A DNA stretch of 64,000 nt from contig JBOEGQ010000002.1 of the NCBI GenBank assembly GCA_050633505.1, positions 62,001 through 126,000 of the forward strand, given 5' to 3'. This document shows, one piece after another, positions 17,417-25,636 of the stretch (the stretch's first letter is position 1; every line of letters begins with the position of its first letter). A model generated the notes under the pieces. It did no database searches. It worked only from the letters and a program-made list of their open reading frames with translations, and was not told where the DNA came from. The DNA comes from UBA1672 sp050633505. GTDB taxonomy: Bacteria; Pseudomonadota; Alphaproteobacteria; Micavibrionales; Micavibrionaceae. The position numbers and the translations under genes are program-made.

Positions 17417-17449
17417 TTCACCCTCGCTCACTCATTAATTTTATAGGAA

Positions 17450-18010
17450 TTACACGTATTTCATGTTCAACGCAGAAGCAACGCCTTCAAGGGCTTTACG
17501 TTCATCTAAAGAGATATTTATGAACTGCTCCCAATCTTTATAGATGTAATCATATTTGCGGGCATGTTTTTTACCCTTTAAATAATAAAGATACATCTTA
17601 ACCTTGGTCAAAAACGGTGTCTTCTCACCATACTCACGGAATGCAAGAGCGACAGATTCGCCAATTTCGAGTAAGTGCCGTTTAAATGCACTTATTTCTT
17701 TATCATCAACAACGTCTGAAAGTATATCTATCGCACGATGGCAATCTTCATGAATTCCGGAAAGGTTATCCGACCACCCCTTCCACTCAGCCTTACGTGC
17801 AACGGTTTCCCCGATCACATACTGTACTGTTTCTGCGCCAAAAACTTCCTGCGCATATGCGGTCACAATGCTATCCAGTGCTGCCATTTCAAGATCGTCA
17901 GACTCATCGCCCCCCGTCTCATCACTCTGGCTAACATATAAACCGACACGATATGGTAAACTAACAAGCAAGCGTCGTTGATCTACCGAAATTTCATCTA
18001 AAAAGCTCAT
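17450..18010 (-). CDS. Unknown protein, SLPYRVG paralog 2
   Basis: Protein of 186 residues, paralog of the gene just downstream. The start at 18010 (MSFLDEISVDQRR) has AAAGAG upstream; the longer frame to 18073 is less likely. It shares the LVSLPYRVGLYVSQSDE segment, the acidic run, WKGWSDNLSGIHEDCHRAI and EIGESVALAFREYGE with the paralog, then has a basic C-terminal tail (YYLKGKKHARKYDYIYKDWEQ) of its own. No membrane segment is certain. It is first in a likely transcript with its paralog and sucA, separated from sucD by a terminator at 18173-18195. Confidence 0.65.
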   Translation of the reverse strand: MSFLDEISVDQRRLLVSLPYRVGLYVSQSDETGGDESDDLEMAALDSIVTAYAQEVFGAETVQYVIGETVARKAEWKGWSDNLSGIHEDCHRAIDILSDVVDDKEISAFKRHLLEIGESVALAFREYGEKTPFLTKVKMYLYYLKGKKHARKYDYIYKDWEQFINISLDERKALEGVASALNMKYV

Positions 18011-18172
18011 TTTACGCTCTTTGTACATTTTCTGTTCAAATGAAACAATACACCGAAATGGCGCCACACTCAAATGTGTTTTTGGGCAAAGTAATCAATA
18101 TTCTAGACATCGTATTGTTTCTGTCGAAATAAAGGCATAAAAGCCCCCTACTTTATATACCCAGCCATAAGA

Positions 18173-18195
18173 AAAGGCGACCCAAGGCCGCCTTT
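18173..18195 (-). terminator. Intrinsic terminator of sucCD
   Basis: AAAGGCG (18173-18179) pairs with CGCCTTT (18189-18195) around a 9-base loop. Minus-strand RNA leaves the stem with UUUUCUU. It lies 28 bases beyond the sucD stop and separates sucCD from the unknown paralogs and sucA. Confidence 0.75.
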
Positions 18196-18222
18196 AAAAA
18201 ATCTATTTTGCGTTTATGCTGC

Positions 18223-19098
18223 TTATGCTGCAATCGCTTCAAGAACTGCTTTACCAAGACCGGCCGGGCTTTCGGATACAGCAAAACCTGCACTACGCAT
18301 TGCGTCCATTTTTGCAGGCGCAGTATCATCTGCACCGGAAATAAGCGCACCAGCGTGGCCCATACGTTTACCCGGAGGTGCTGTTGCACCCGCGATAAAT
18401 CCGGCGATTGGCTTTTTATTCTTCAATGACTTGTAATATTCACATGCCTCAATCTCAGCAGTACCACCGATCTCACCGATCATAAGGATACTTTCTGTCT
18501 CAGGATCATTCATGAACAAATCAATACAATCGATAAAGTCAGTTCCATTCACAGGATCACCACCGATACCGATACATGTTGACTGACCAAGGCCAACTGC
18601 ACCTGTTTGTGCAACAGCCTCATACGTCAATGTACCTGAACGTGACACAATACCAACTGATCCGCGCTTATGAATGTGACCGGGCATAATACCGATTTTA
18701 CATTCATCCGGTGTAATAATACCCGGGCAGTTTGGCCCGATAAGGCGTGTCTTAGAACCTTGAAGAGCCTTCTTCACCTTAACCATATCCAAAACAGGGA
18801 TACCCTCTGTGATACAGATTGCAAGTTCGATTTCTGCATCGATTGCTTCCAAAATTGCATCCGCCGCGAACGGAGGTGGCACATAGATCACAGATGCATT
18901 TGCACCTGTGCGCTCTTTCGCCTCACCAACAGTATCAAAGACAGGTAAACCAAGGTGATCTACGCCACCCTTACCTGGTGTAACACCGCCGACCATTTTC
19001 GTACCATACGCAATGGCTTGCTCAGAGTGAAAAGTACCTTGCGCACCTGTAAAACCCTGACAAATAACTTTCGTTTCTTTATTAACTAAAACTGACAT
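18223..19098 (-). CDS. sucD: Succinate-CoA ligase, alpha subunit
   Basis: CoA-binding alpha subunit of succinyl-CoA synthetase, 291 residues. It makes succinate and a nucleoside triphosphate from succinyl-CoA. Signatures: N-terminal CQGFTGAQGTFHSEQAI (CoA-binding Rossmann part), GPNCPGIITPDECKIGIMPG, SRSGTLTYEAV, GIGGDPVNGTDFIDC and the phospho-histidine loop MGHAGALISG. It follows sucC with a 3-base gap and is ended by the terminator at 18173-18195. Confidence 0.97.
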   Translation of the reverse strand: MSVLVNKETKVICQGFTGAQGTFHSEQAIAYGTKMVGGVTPGKGGVDHLGLPVFDTVGEAKERTGANASVIYVPPPFAADAILEAIDAEIELAICITEGIPVLDMVKVKKALQGSKTRLIGPNCPGIITPDECKIGIMPGHIHKRGSVGIVSRSGTLTYEAVAQTGAVGLGQSTCIGIGGDPVNGTDFIDCIDLFMNDPETESILMIGEIGGTAEIEACEYYKSLKNKKPIAGFIAGATAPPGKRMGHAGALISGADDTAPAKMDAMRSAGFAVSESPAGLGKAVLEAIAA

Positions 19099-19101
19099 AA
19101 C

Positions 19102-20301
19102 TTACGCTGCCTCCGCTTGCTTAGTGGCTTCTACAACTTTTGCTGCGGCATCTTCAAGATCATCAGCCGCGATGATTGGCAGACCGGAACCAGCCATAAG
19201 TTCCTTACCACGCTCAACATTTGTACCTTCAAGACGAACAACCAAAGGAACCTTAAGATCAACTTCCTTCGCCGCCGCGATAACACCTTCTGCAATCACA
19301 TCACATTTCATGATACCGCCAAAGATATTAACCAGAATACCCTTCACACTTGGATCAGAAAGAATGATTTTAAATGCTGTTGTCACACGCTCTGCTGTCG
19401 CGCCACCACCAACATCAAGGAAGTTGGCAGGATCTCCACCATGCAATTTAATAATATCCATCGTTGACATCGCAAGACCTGCACCGTTCACCATACACCC
19501 GATGTTACCATCAAGACGAACATATGACAGTTCGTTATCTGCTGCGATCTTCTCGTTCGCATCTTCTTCTGTTTCGTCACGCATTGCGTAAACTGCTTTT
19601 TGACGATAAAGCGCATTCGGATCAAAATTCATTTTTGCATCCAATGCCATAATCTCATCACCAGCCAAGATCATTGGATTGATCTCAACGATCGATGCAT
19701 CAAGCTCGATGAACGCTTTATAAAGATTTGCAAAGAACTTTGTCGCACTCTTAATTTGTGCGCCTTTCAGACCAAGGCCGAATGCAAGCTTACGACAATG
19801 AAAGCCTGAAATACCTGAGGCAGGATCGACTGACACCTTAACAATTGCGTCCGGGTTTTCTTCCGCAACCTCTTCAATATCCATACCACCTTCTGTTGAC
19901 ACCATAAATGTCACACGGCTTGTCCCACGATCAAGAACAACAGAACAATAATATTCTTTTTCGATATCCACACCGTCTGTTACGTACAAACGTTGAACTT
20001 CTTTACCTTCTGGGCCAGTCTGTTTTGTCACCAAAACCTTACCCATCATTGCCTCTGCTGCATCCTTAACATCTGCAACCGTTTTACAAAGACGCACACC
20101 GCCCTTGCCTTCCGGATTGTCAGTGAAGTGACCTGCACCACGTCCACCTGCATGGATTTGTGCCTTCACAACGTAAAGGTCTGTTTCCATTGATTCGGCT
20201 GCCTTTACCGCTTCATCCACGCTCATCGCGGGGATACCTTTCGGCACAGCAACACCGTACTTTTCTAATAATTCTTTTGCTTGATATTCATGAATATTCA
20301 T
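19102..20301 (-). CDS. sucC: Succinate-CoA ligase, beta subunit
   Basis: ATP-grasp beta subunit of succinyl-CoA synthetase, 399 residues. It begins MNIHEYQAKELLEKYGVAVP; KAQIHAGGRGAGHF, EINPM, AKMNFDPNALYR and GCMVNGAGLAMSTMD are family marks, and ANFLDVGGGA with NIFGGIMKCD forms the ligase part. The ribosome site GGAG is part of the inverted repeat GGAGAATCTCC (20304-20314), which could fold over it. First gene of the sucCD unit; a further dyad lies at 20329-20345. Confidence 0.97.
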   Translation of the reverse strand: MNIHEYQAKELLEKYGVAVPKGIPAMSVDEAVKAAESMETDLYVVKAQIHAGGRGAGHFTDNPEGKGGVRLCKTVADVKDAAEAMMGKVLVTKQTGPEGKEVQRLYVTDGVDIEKEYYCSVVLDRGTSRVTFMVSTEGGMDIEEVAEENPDAIVKVSVDPASGISGFHCRKLAFGLGLKGAQIKSATKFFANLYKAFIELDASIVEINPMILAGDEIMALDAKMNFDPNALYRQKAVYAMRDETEEDANEKIAADNELSYVRLDGNIGCMVNGAGLAMSTMDIIKLHGGDPANFLDVGGGATAERVTTAFKIILSDPSVKGILVNIFGGIMKCDVIAEGVIAAAKEVDLKVPLVVRLEGTNVERGKELMAGSGLPIIAADDLEDAAAKVVEATKQAEAA

Positions 20302-20328
20302 GTGGAGAATCTCCGTCTCATATTATTA

Positions 20329-20345
20329 GGTCTATAACGAAGACC
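20329..20345 (-). promoter_or_regulatory. Inverted repeat in the sucC leader (GTCT-N7-AGAC type)
   Basis: GGTCT (20329-20333), seven bases, AGACC (20341-20345), 28-44 bases upstream of sucC. On the minus strand it reads with a TTATAG core. The half-sites and spacing resemble the dyad in the sucB leader and, with one more spacer base, that in the mdh leader. Confidence 0.38.
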
Positions 20346-20396
20346 CGTTACATCTTACCGTCGTCTGGTTTAACACTCCTTTTTCCGTTTGAAAAC

Positions 20397-20408
20397 CGTA
20401 AATTTACG
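20397..20408. promoter_or_regulatory. Perfect 12-base palindrome CGTAAATTTACG
   Basis: A perfect dyad in the divergent region between sucC and the coiled-coil gene, 96 bases from the sucC start and 47 bases before the -35 of the plus-strand promoter. It is a plausible operator for a dimeric regulator. No other copy was noticed in the window. Confidence 0.35.
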
Positions 20409-20454
20409 AATACATACAGGATTCTGTGCTTTATATTCTTTTACTGTAATTCTT

Positions 20455-20484
20455 TTGACAAACGAGATGTGAATCCCTTACAAT
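20455..20484 (+). promoter_or_regulatory. Sigma70 promoter of the coiled-coil/GH108 pair
   Basis: TTGACA (20455-20460), an 18-base spacer, TACAAT (20479-20484). This is the best sigma70 match seen in the window. The start codon is at 20583, leaving an untranslated leader of about 90 bases. Confidence 0.6.
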
Positions 20485-20582
20485 AGGGGGTAATAGGTAT
20501 AGAGTGCGGGTTTATATGTGTCCGAACAACTCTATAATAAAAATAAATAATACACATATATGATAAGATTTTAGGGGATTAA

Positions 20583-23168
20583 ATGGCTGAAAATTCAGTA
20601 GAAAATGCGGAAGTGCAACCGGATGGATCAAATCCGTCGGATCAGAATCATGACACATCCCCTATTCTAAACATTGAACCCAACGAACTTCCGCATCACG
20701 GCCACAACGGTTATGAATTCAATACAGACGATGATCGAGAGCATTACAACAATGCGCAAGCCGGAGCAGGACACGAATCCGGAACAATCTTTGCCGCCAC
20801 AGAACAGCGCCACCATGAACAAGATGAGCGGGAAAAAAGAGAACGCGCAAGAAATGCATTAGCCGCAGATACGATCAACAGCTTGTTAAATGCCATCGCA
20901 CTTGACTTCGGTGAAATGAAAGAAGAATTGGACGGCCTTGACACTGAGTTCGATGAACTTGCAGCCGAAACAGAAGCTCTTATCGCCGATATGTCTGCCC
21001 AAAGAATCGCGATGGAAGAAGAGCTGGAACGGCAGAATCTTGAATTACAACAATTGGAAGAAGAACTCGCAAATGGCACATATGCCGGAGGTGATGAAAA
21101 TTATCACCGCGCACAAATTGAATTGAAGAAAGCAGAAATCGCGAACACGACCGCCGTGATCACGCATTACGATCAACAGATTGAAACAACCTCTGGAAAG
21201 CTTGAAGATGCGGCACAAAACATACGTGAAGCACGCCAAGAAATGCAAGGCCTTCAACATAAAATCGAAGTTGCAAGAAACAGCGGCGCATCAGAAGAGG
21301 AAATCTCACGTCTAAAAAGTGAAATGGCCGAAGTACGTCAGGAAATTGAAGAGGCCAGACAATCGGTCGATCAATTAAATGCAAAAACGACTTTGGTACG
21401 AAACGTACAAGAAACTCTTATCAAACATGAAAAGGCACAATCCTGTGCATTTGGTGTTGAAGGCGTTAACGCGCAAAAAGAATTCATTGAGGCACGAACA
21501 AACCTTACCAATGCCGTCATTGCAGCAACAAAAGACGATGTTATTGTACAAAGCGAGTTGGAAAACATTGCCGGTCTCGCAAAGGAAGTCGGTATTGGCG
21601 ACAATGAGATTGGCCAATTCGCACAAGATATACAAGCCGCAGGCATTGACCTTGAAATCGCAGGAAAAGATGGAAAAACTGTTCGCCTGACAGGCAATGA
21701 AGTTGCATCATATATCACAAGCCGATGGGCCGAATTAAAAGAAGAAGAAGCGCGCCTTGCGCAACATCTAGAAGCCACCAATCAGAATATCACTGTAACA
21801 GATGAAAAGCTTCTGGAAATTGACCAACGAATTGCCGCGAAAGATTCAGAAATTCAGGCAAAAGAGCAGGAAATCGATCAACAGGAACTACAGCTAAAAC
21901 AGCTTAGCGATCAACTGGGAACTGTCGAGGCCGACATTGCACGTGAGCAAAACGAGCTAGGCCAGCTAGAAACAAATATGGACACAGTTGAAAAGGCCAT
22001 GAATGATCACGGTTCTATTTTCGGATACATGTTTAATAAGCATGACTTAGGCGACTTAGCATTCTCCGGAGGCTCACTAGAGGTCGAGGAATCACAACTC
22101 CTCATGCACGGGGACAAACATGTCTTCATGGATACAGAAACACAGCAGCTCTACACCGTCGAAGGTACAGGAGATGAGCAAACCAGAACGTTTATCGAAG
22201 ATCCTGTCATAGATATGAAGTTACGTGCGCAAATCTTTAGCGACGAAAACACAAAATATCCATCTAACTTTGTTTCCAACTCTCCGGTAAAAAGCGAAAA
22301 TGACAGTTATTGGAAAACACTGCGGAGTTCCGTATTTGGCATGACAGGCGACGAATCGCGAAAAATTGCCGAAGCTGCACTTGCAGAACAAAAACAAATT
22401 ATTGCAAGTCAATCTCGCCCTGCTCTGGAGGCGAAGCTTGCACAGGCAGAAGTGCTTAAGAAACAAATCGATCACGACAGAGGCGAGGTCGCATCTCAAC
22501 GCCAAGCCTTACAACAAGACCGAACACAGCTCGTAGAAGAGAGAGCAGATCTTGTCGCAGAACGTAAACAAACAGAAACAGATCTTGTTGAAAACCGTGA
22601 GGAACAAGCCATTGTTAAAGCAGATGCTGTACAAAATAATATTGTCTTAAACGGAGCAAATGAACAGAACACTGTTGCGGCAACGCAAACACAACCCGAT
22701 GAAGCAACCTCCAATACAGATACAACAGTATCCGAAACCAGCGCATCTGAGGCAGACACATCCGGAAGCGTGGCATCTGAAAGTGGTACACAAGAAACAC
22801 TGGAAGTCACCCCTCCCAAGCATAACCTTGATGAAATCGCAGCAGCACGCAATGAGATGAACAACCTTTTGGATCAGGTCGCCACACGTCAAAACCTTAC
22901 TTTAAGTGAAGATGAAGTAAAACAAATATTAGATAGTGGCATGATCACATATGAGGAACTTACGCTTGCCGCAGCAAATGCCGGTGTTTTCAAGCCTGAA
23001 GAAATGGATCGTTATGCAAACGGTACAGATCTTCAAGAAGATCAGCCAGAACCAAAAGAACAACAGGATCTGATTGCACAATTCGCAAATAATGCAATGC
23101 CTCCCGCAGTTATAGAAGAAGTTGCACCTGGAATGCAGCCAAGCAACGGAATGCAAATGAGAGCTTAA
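20583..23168 (+). CDS. Large coiled-coil protein of unknown function
   Basis: Acidic protein of 861 residues, not recognised. AGGGG stands five bases before the ATG. Residues about 95-300 and 390-470 form long coiled coils (ELERQNLELQQLEEELANG, IAAKDSEIQAKEQEIDQQEL). A possible globular insert lies at about 470-590 (GSIFGYMFNKHDLGDLAF, KHVFMDTETQQLYTVEG), then another coil (DRTQLVEERADLVAERKQTE), a Thr/Ser/Gln-rich low-complexity linker (about 695-745) and a C-terminal helical part (LSEDEVKQILDSGMITYEEL). No signal peptide or membrane segment is seen. It lies upstream of a GH108 muramidase on the same strand, with about 100 bases between. Such a layout suits a structural or scaffold protein; no function can be assigned. 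Confidence 0.6.
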   Translation: MAENSVENAEVQPDGSNPSDQNHDTSPILNIEPNELPHHGHNGYEFNTDDDREHYNNAQAGAGHESGTIFAATEQRHHEQDEREKRERARNALAADTINSLLNAIALDFGEMKEELDGLDTEFDELAAETEALIADMSAQRIAMEEELERQNLELQQLEEELANGTYAGGDENYHRAQIELKKAEIANTTAVITHYDQQIETTSGKLEDAAQNIREARQEMQGLQHKIEVARNSGASEEEISRLKSEMAEVRQEIEEARQSVDQLNAKTTLVRNVQETLIKHEKAQSCAFGVEGVNAQKEFIEARTNLTNAVIAATKDDVIVQSELENIAGLAKEVGIGDNEIGQFAQDIQAAGIDLEIAGKDGKTVRLTGNEVASYITSRWAELKEEEARLAQHLEATNQNITVTDEKLLEIDQRIAAKDSEIQAKEQEIDQQELQLKQLSDQLGTVEADIAREQNELGQLETNMDTVEKAMNDHGSIFGYMFNKHDLGDLAFSGGSLEVEESQLLMHGDKHVFMDTETQQLYTVEGTGDEQTRTFIEDPVIDMKLRAQIFSDENTKYPSNFVSNSPVKSENDSYWKTLRSSVFGMTGDESRKIAEAALAEQKQIIASQSRPALEAKLAQAEVLKKQIDHDRGEVASQRQALQQDRTQLVEERADLVAERKQTETDLVENREEQAIVKADAVQNNIVLNGANEQNTVAATQTQPDEATSNTDTTVSETSASEADTSGSVASESGTQETLEVTPPKHNLDEIAAARNEMNNLLDQVATRQNLTLSEDEVKQILDSGMITYEELTLAAANAGVFKPEEMDRYANGTDLQEDQPEPKEQQDLIAQFANNAMPPAVIEEVAPGMQPSNGMQMRA

Positions 23169-23274
23169 AATTTGACAACATCATATGCTCAGCGTAGGCT
23201 GACGTATATAAAGTTGGGTTGAAATAAACAGGGTGATAAAACCCGATGAAGATATAAATAAAAAGGGTGTAAAA

Positions 23275-24480
23275 TTGTCTTCTTCACATACTGATACCAC
23301 CAATACTTTGATTGGCGAAGAAAACAGCAATTCTTCGGCGGCTTTTGGTGCGCGCAACGAAAAAGATATGCGCCTTGTCAGACAATTAGATGACCCGCAA
23401 TTACAAGGCAACCTGTTCGGCCTCCTCCTCATGTTCCTATTTGGCATGAAGTCACAGGACGGAGATACACCACAAACAGATATCGCCGACAATAAAACAA
23501 CAGTCGCATTTTCCGAATTCTTAGGGCTTGACCCCGCCAACCTTCAAAGCATGGTCGATAATGTCCGATCTGGTGAGATGAGTGTAGGCGCCGCGGCAAC
23601 CGCCCTTCTAACCGCAACAGATCATAGAACCGCCGATGTTACGAGCGCGGATCGGGCACTTGGTGAATATAACAACCTAAAAGACCTGCCACCTGTTGAT
23701 GATGCAAATTTTCTGGATGCCGTAAATGTTGTTCTAAAACTTGAAGGTGGATGGAACCCAAACGAACCGGATGGCGGATATGCAAATTTCGGTATTAACA
23801 ATCTGGCCAACCCGGATATTGATGTCCGTAATCTGAATCAAAGTCAGGCCGTACACCTTTATAAAGACAGATACTGGGATCAAATCGATGGTATCGATAA
23901 GATGGATCAGCGCGCCGCACTTGTTGCATTTGACCTTGCCGTCAATAGCGGTGCAGGTCGTGCAAATCAATTCTTACGTGAGCTAGAGGAAAGTGGCCAA
24001 GCAAATCTTGAAACGGGTCAAGTTGACGTGGCCGCCCTTATGCAAAAACGTGAAGCATTCTACGATACACTTGTCGATAATAACCCGCAAAAATTCGCCA
24101 GATATGAATCCGGTTGGGACAAACGGTTGGAACACTTAAGCGCAGCCGTTGAACAAATTCCGGAAAAAACACAACTGGCATCAACATTCGATAACGCCTT
24201 AAGTGCAACTTCACCAGCACCTTTAGAGGATCAGCCAGCGCCATATGAGTGGAAAAACCTCAGTAACACATTTACAGGATTCTCCTTCATTGAGCCCGGA
24301 TCAACAGATAGCATCGTCGCACAAAACGTATCTGATGTCGGCACTGCACCACCACCTGTTGGCTATGGTGTTTTAAAACCGGAATACCTGCCAGATCAGC
24401 TCGCACAAAATGATGACCAGTATGCGAATGATACCCCTGCTATCTTTGCCCTTGGAATGGGCGGAACAAGTAGTAGCTAG
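23275..24480 (+). CDS. GH108 family muramidase-like protein
   Basis: Predicted peptidoglycan-cleaving N-acetylmuramidase of family GH108 (zliS/endolysin-like). The TTG at 23275 is chosen because AAGGG precedes it by seven bases; a GTG at 23233 would add 14 residues without a ribosome site. The domain starts near residue 145: KLEGGWNPNEPDGGYANFGI is the EGGY-type motif with Glu157 as the likely catalytic acid. AFDLAVNSGAGRANQFLREL and KREAFYDTLVDNNPQKFARY complete the domain and its C-terminal helices (to about 300). A 140-residue N-terminal region and a 100-residue C-terminal tail are unlike known GH108 proteins. There is no signal peptide, as in phage endolysins or effectors that leave by another route. 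Ended by a strong terminator. Confidence 0.8.
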   Translation: MSSSHTDTTNTLIGEENSNSSAAFGARNEKDMRLVRQLDDPQLQGNLFGLLLMFLFGMKSQDGDTPQTDIADNKTTVAFSEFLGLDPANLQSMVDNVRSGEMSVGAAATALLTATDHRTADVTSADRALGEYNNLKDLPPVDDANFLDAVNVVLKLEGGWNPNEPDGGYANFGINNLANPDIDVRNLNQSQAVHLYKDRYWDQIDGIDKMDQRAALVAFDLAVNSGAGRANQFLRELEESGQANLETGQVDVAALMQKREAFYDTLVDNNPQKFARYESGWDKRLEHLSAAVEQIPEKTQLASTFDNALSATSPAPLEDQPAPYEWKNLSNTFTGFSFIEPGSTDSIVAQNVSDVGTAPPPVGYGVLKPEYLPDQLAQNDDQYANDTPAIFALGMGGTSSS

Positions 24481-24503
24481 GTTTAAATAAGAATCCAAAA
24501 CAA

Positions 24504-24529
24504 AAAAGCGCCCCATCAGAGGCGCTTTT
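24504..24529. terminator. Bidirectional intrinsic terminator
   Basis: AAAAGCGCC (24504-24512) pairs perfectly with GGCGCTTTT (24521-24529), loop of 8. It serves the converging GH108 gene and mdh. Confidence 0.85.
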
Positions 24530-24555
24530 ATTATTTGTACTTCGTAAAAAGAAGA

Positions 24556-25554
24556 TTACGCTGCTGCTGCACTATCTGCAAATAATGCTTCAACCGCTGC
24601 GCGCTCTTCACGTAATTCTGTTTCCGTCTCATCAATACGTTTTTGGGAAAACGCATTAATATCCAGACCTTGAACAATCTCATATTTGCCATCTTTACAT
24701 GTCACCGGATATCCAAAGATAATCCCCTCTTCAACACCGTAAGATCCATCAGACGGAATAGCCATGGAAACCCATTCCCCCTCAGGTGTTCCCAAGGCCC
24801 AATCACGCATGTGATCAACAGCTGCACTCGCCGCGCTTGCCGCGGAAGATGCACCACGTGCCTTGATAATTGCGGCGCCACGTTGTTGTACTTCAGGGAT
24901 AAATGTCTCTGCATACCAGCCTTGATCCACTTGATCCAGGGCAGCTTGCCCTTTAACTGTTGTCTGATGTAAATCAGGGTATTGGGTTGAACTGTGATTA
25001 CCCCAGATTGTAATATTCTTAATATCAGTTGAATGCGCATTTGCTTTTTCTGCCAACTGGCTCATCGCACGATTATGGTCAAGACGCACCATCGCCGTAA
25101 AGCATTTAGGATCAAGATCCGGTGCATTTTGCTGTGCGATCAAAGCATTCGTATTCGCCGGATTTCCAACGACAAGAACCTTAACATCACGCTTTGCATG
25201 ATCATTTAACGCTTTACCTTGGGGGCCAAAGATAGCGCCATTGGCTTCTAACAGATCCTTGCGCTCCATCCCCGGGCCGCGAGGACGCGCGCCAACAAGA
25301 TAGGCATAATCGGCATCTTTAAACGCCACATTGGCATCATCTGTTGCAACAATACCATGGAGCAAAGGAAACGCGCAGTCATTCAATTCCATCACCACAC
25401 CATTAAGTGCATCAAGTGCCGGCGTAATCTCTAATAAATGTAGAATAACGGGTTGATCCGAACCGAGCATAGAGCCAGATGCAATGCGGAACAATAATGC
25501 GTATCCAATCTGACCTGCTGCGCCTGTTACAGCTATTCTTACGGGATCTTTCAT
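24556..25554 (-). CDS. mdh: Malate dehydrogenase, type 2
   Basis: NAD-dependent malate dehydrogenase, 332 residues; oxidises malate to oxaloacetate. The N-terminal nucleotide motif is GAAGQIGYALLFRIASG, with LLEITPALDALNGVVMEL, ARPRGPGMERKDLLEANG, VVGNPANTNAL, RLDHNRA and the catalytic His in WGNHSSTQYPD. These mark the type 2 (cytosolic/chloroplast and actinobacterial) MDH. Most alphaproteobacteria carry the LDH-like type with a GAGxxG motif at this locus. Position at the head of the suc genes is canonical; the type is not, so replacement by transfer is a fair inference. Its leader carries a GTCT-N8-AGAC dyad. Confidence 0.95.
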   Translation of the reverse strand: MKDPVRIAVTGAAGQIGYALLFRIASGSMLGSDQPVILHLLEITPALDALNGVVMELNDCAFPLLHGIVATDDANVAFKDADYAYLVGARPRGPGMERKDLLEANGAIFGPQGKALNDHAKRDVKVLVVGNPANTNALIAQQNAPDLDPKCFTAMVRLDHNRAMSQLAEKANAHSTDIKNITIWGNHSSTQYPDLHQTTVKGQAALDQVDQGWYAETFIPEVQQRGAAIIKARGASSAASAASAAVDHMRDWALGTPEGEWVSMAIPSDGSYGVEEGIIFGYPVTCKDGKYEIVQGLDINAFSQKRIDETETELREERAAVEALFADSAAAA

Positions 25555-25589
25555 AGTGTGGCCTCTTTATCTTAAATGAATGAAAACTC

Positions 25590-25605
25590 GTCTCGGAGTT
25601 TAGAC
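25590..25605 (-). promoter_or_regulatory. Dyad in the mdh leader (GTCT-N8-AGAC)
   Basis: GTCT (25590-25593), eight bases, AGAC (25602-25605), 36-51 bases upstream of mdh. On the minus strand it reads GTCTAAACT, close to GTCTAACT in the sucB dyad. Only 4-base arms, so weak taken alone. Confidence 0.28.
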
Positions 25606-25636
25606 CAGATCATACCGTAAATCTACAGACTTTTGA

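Noticed and set aside
20583..24480. Prophage or tailocin remnant
   Set aside because: Only the GH108 domain is phage-like. No integrase, terminase, capsid, tail or holin gene is present, so the call is not supported.
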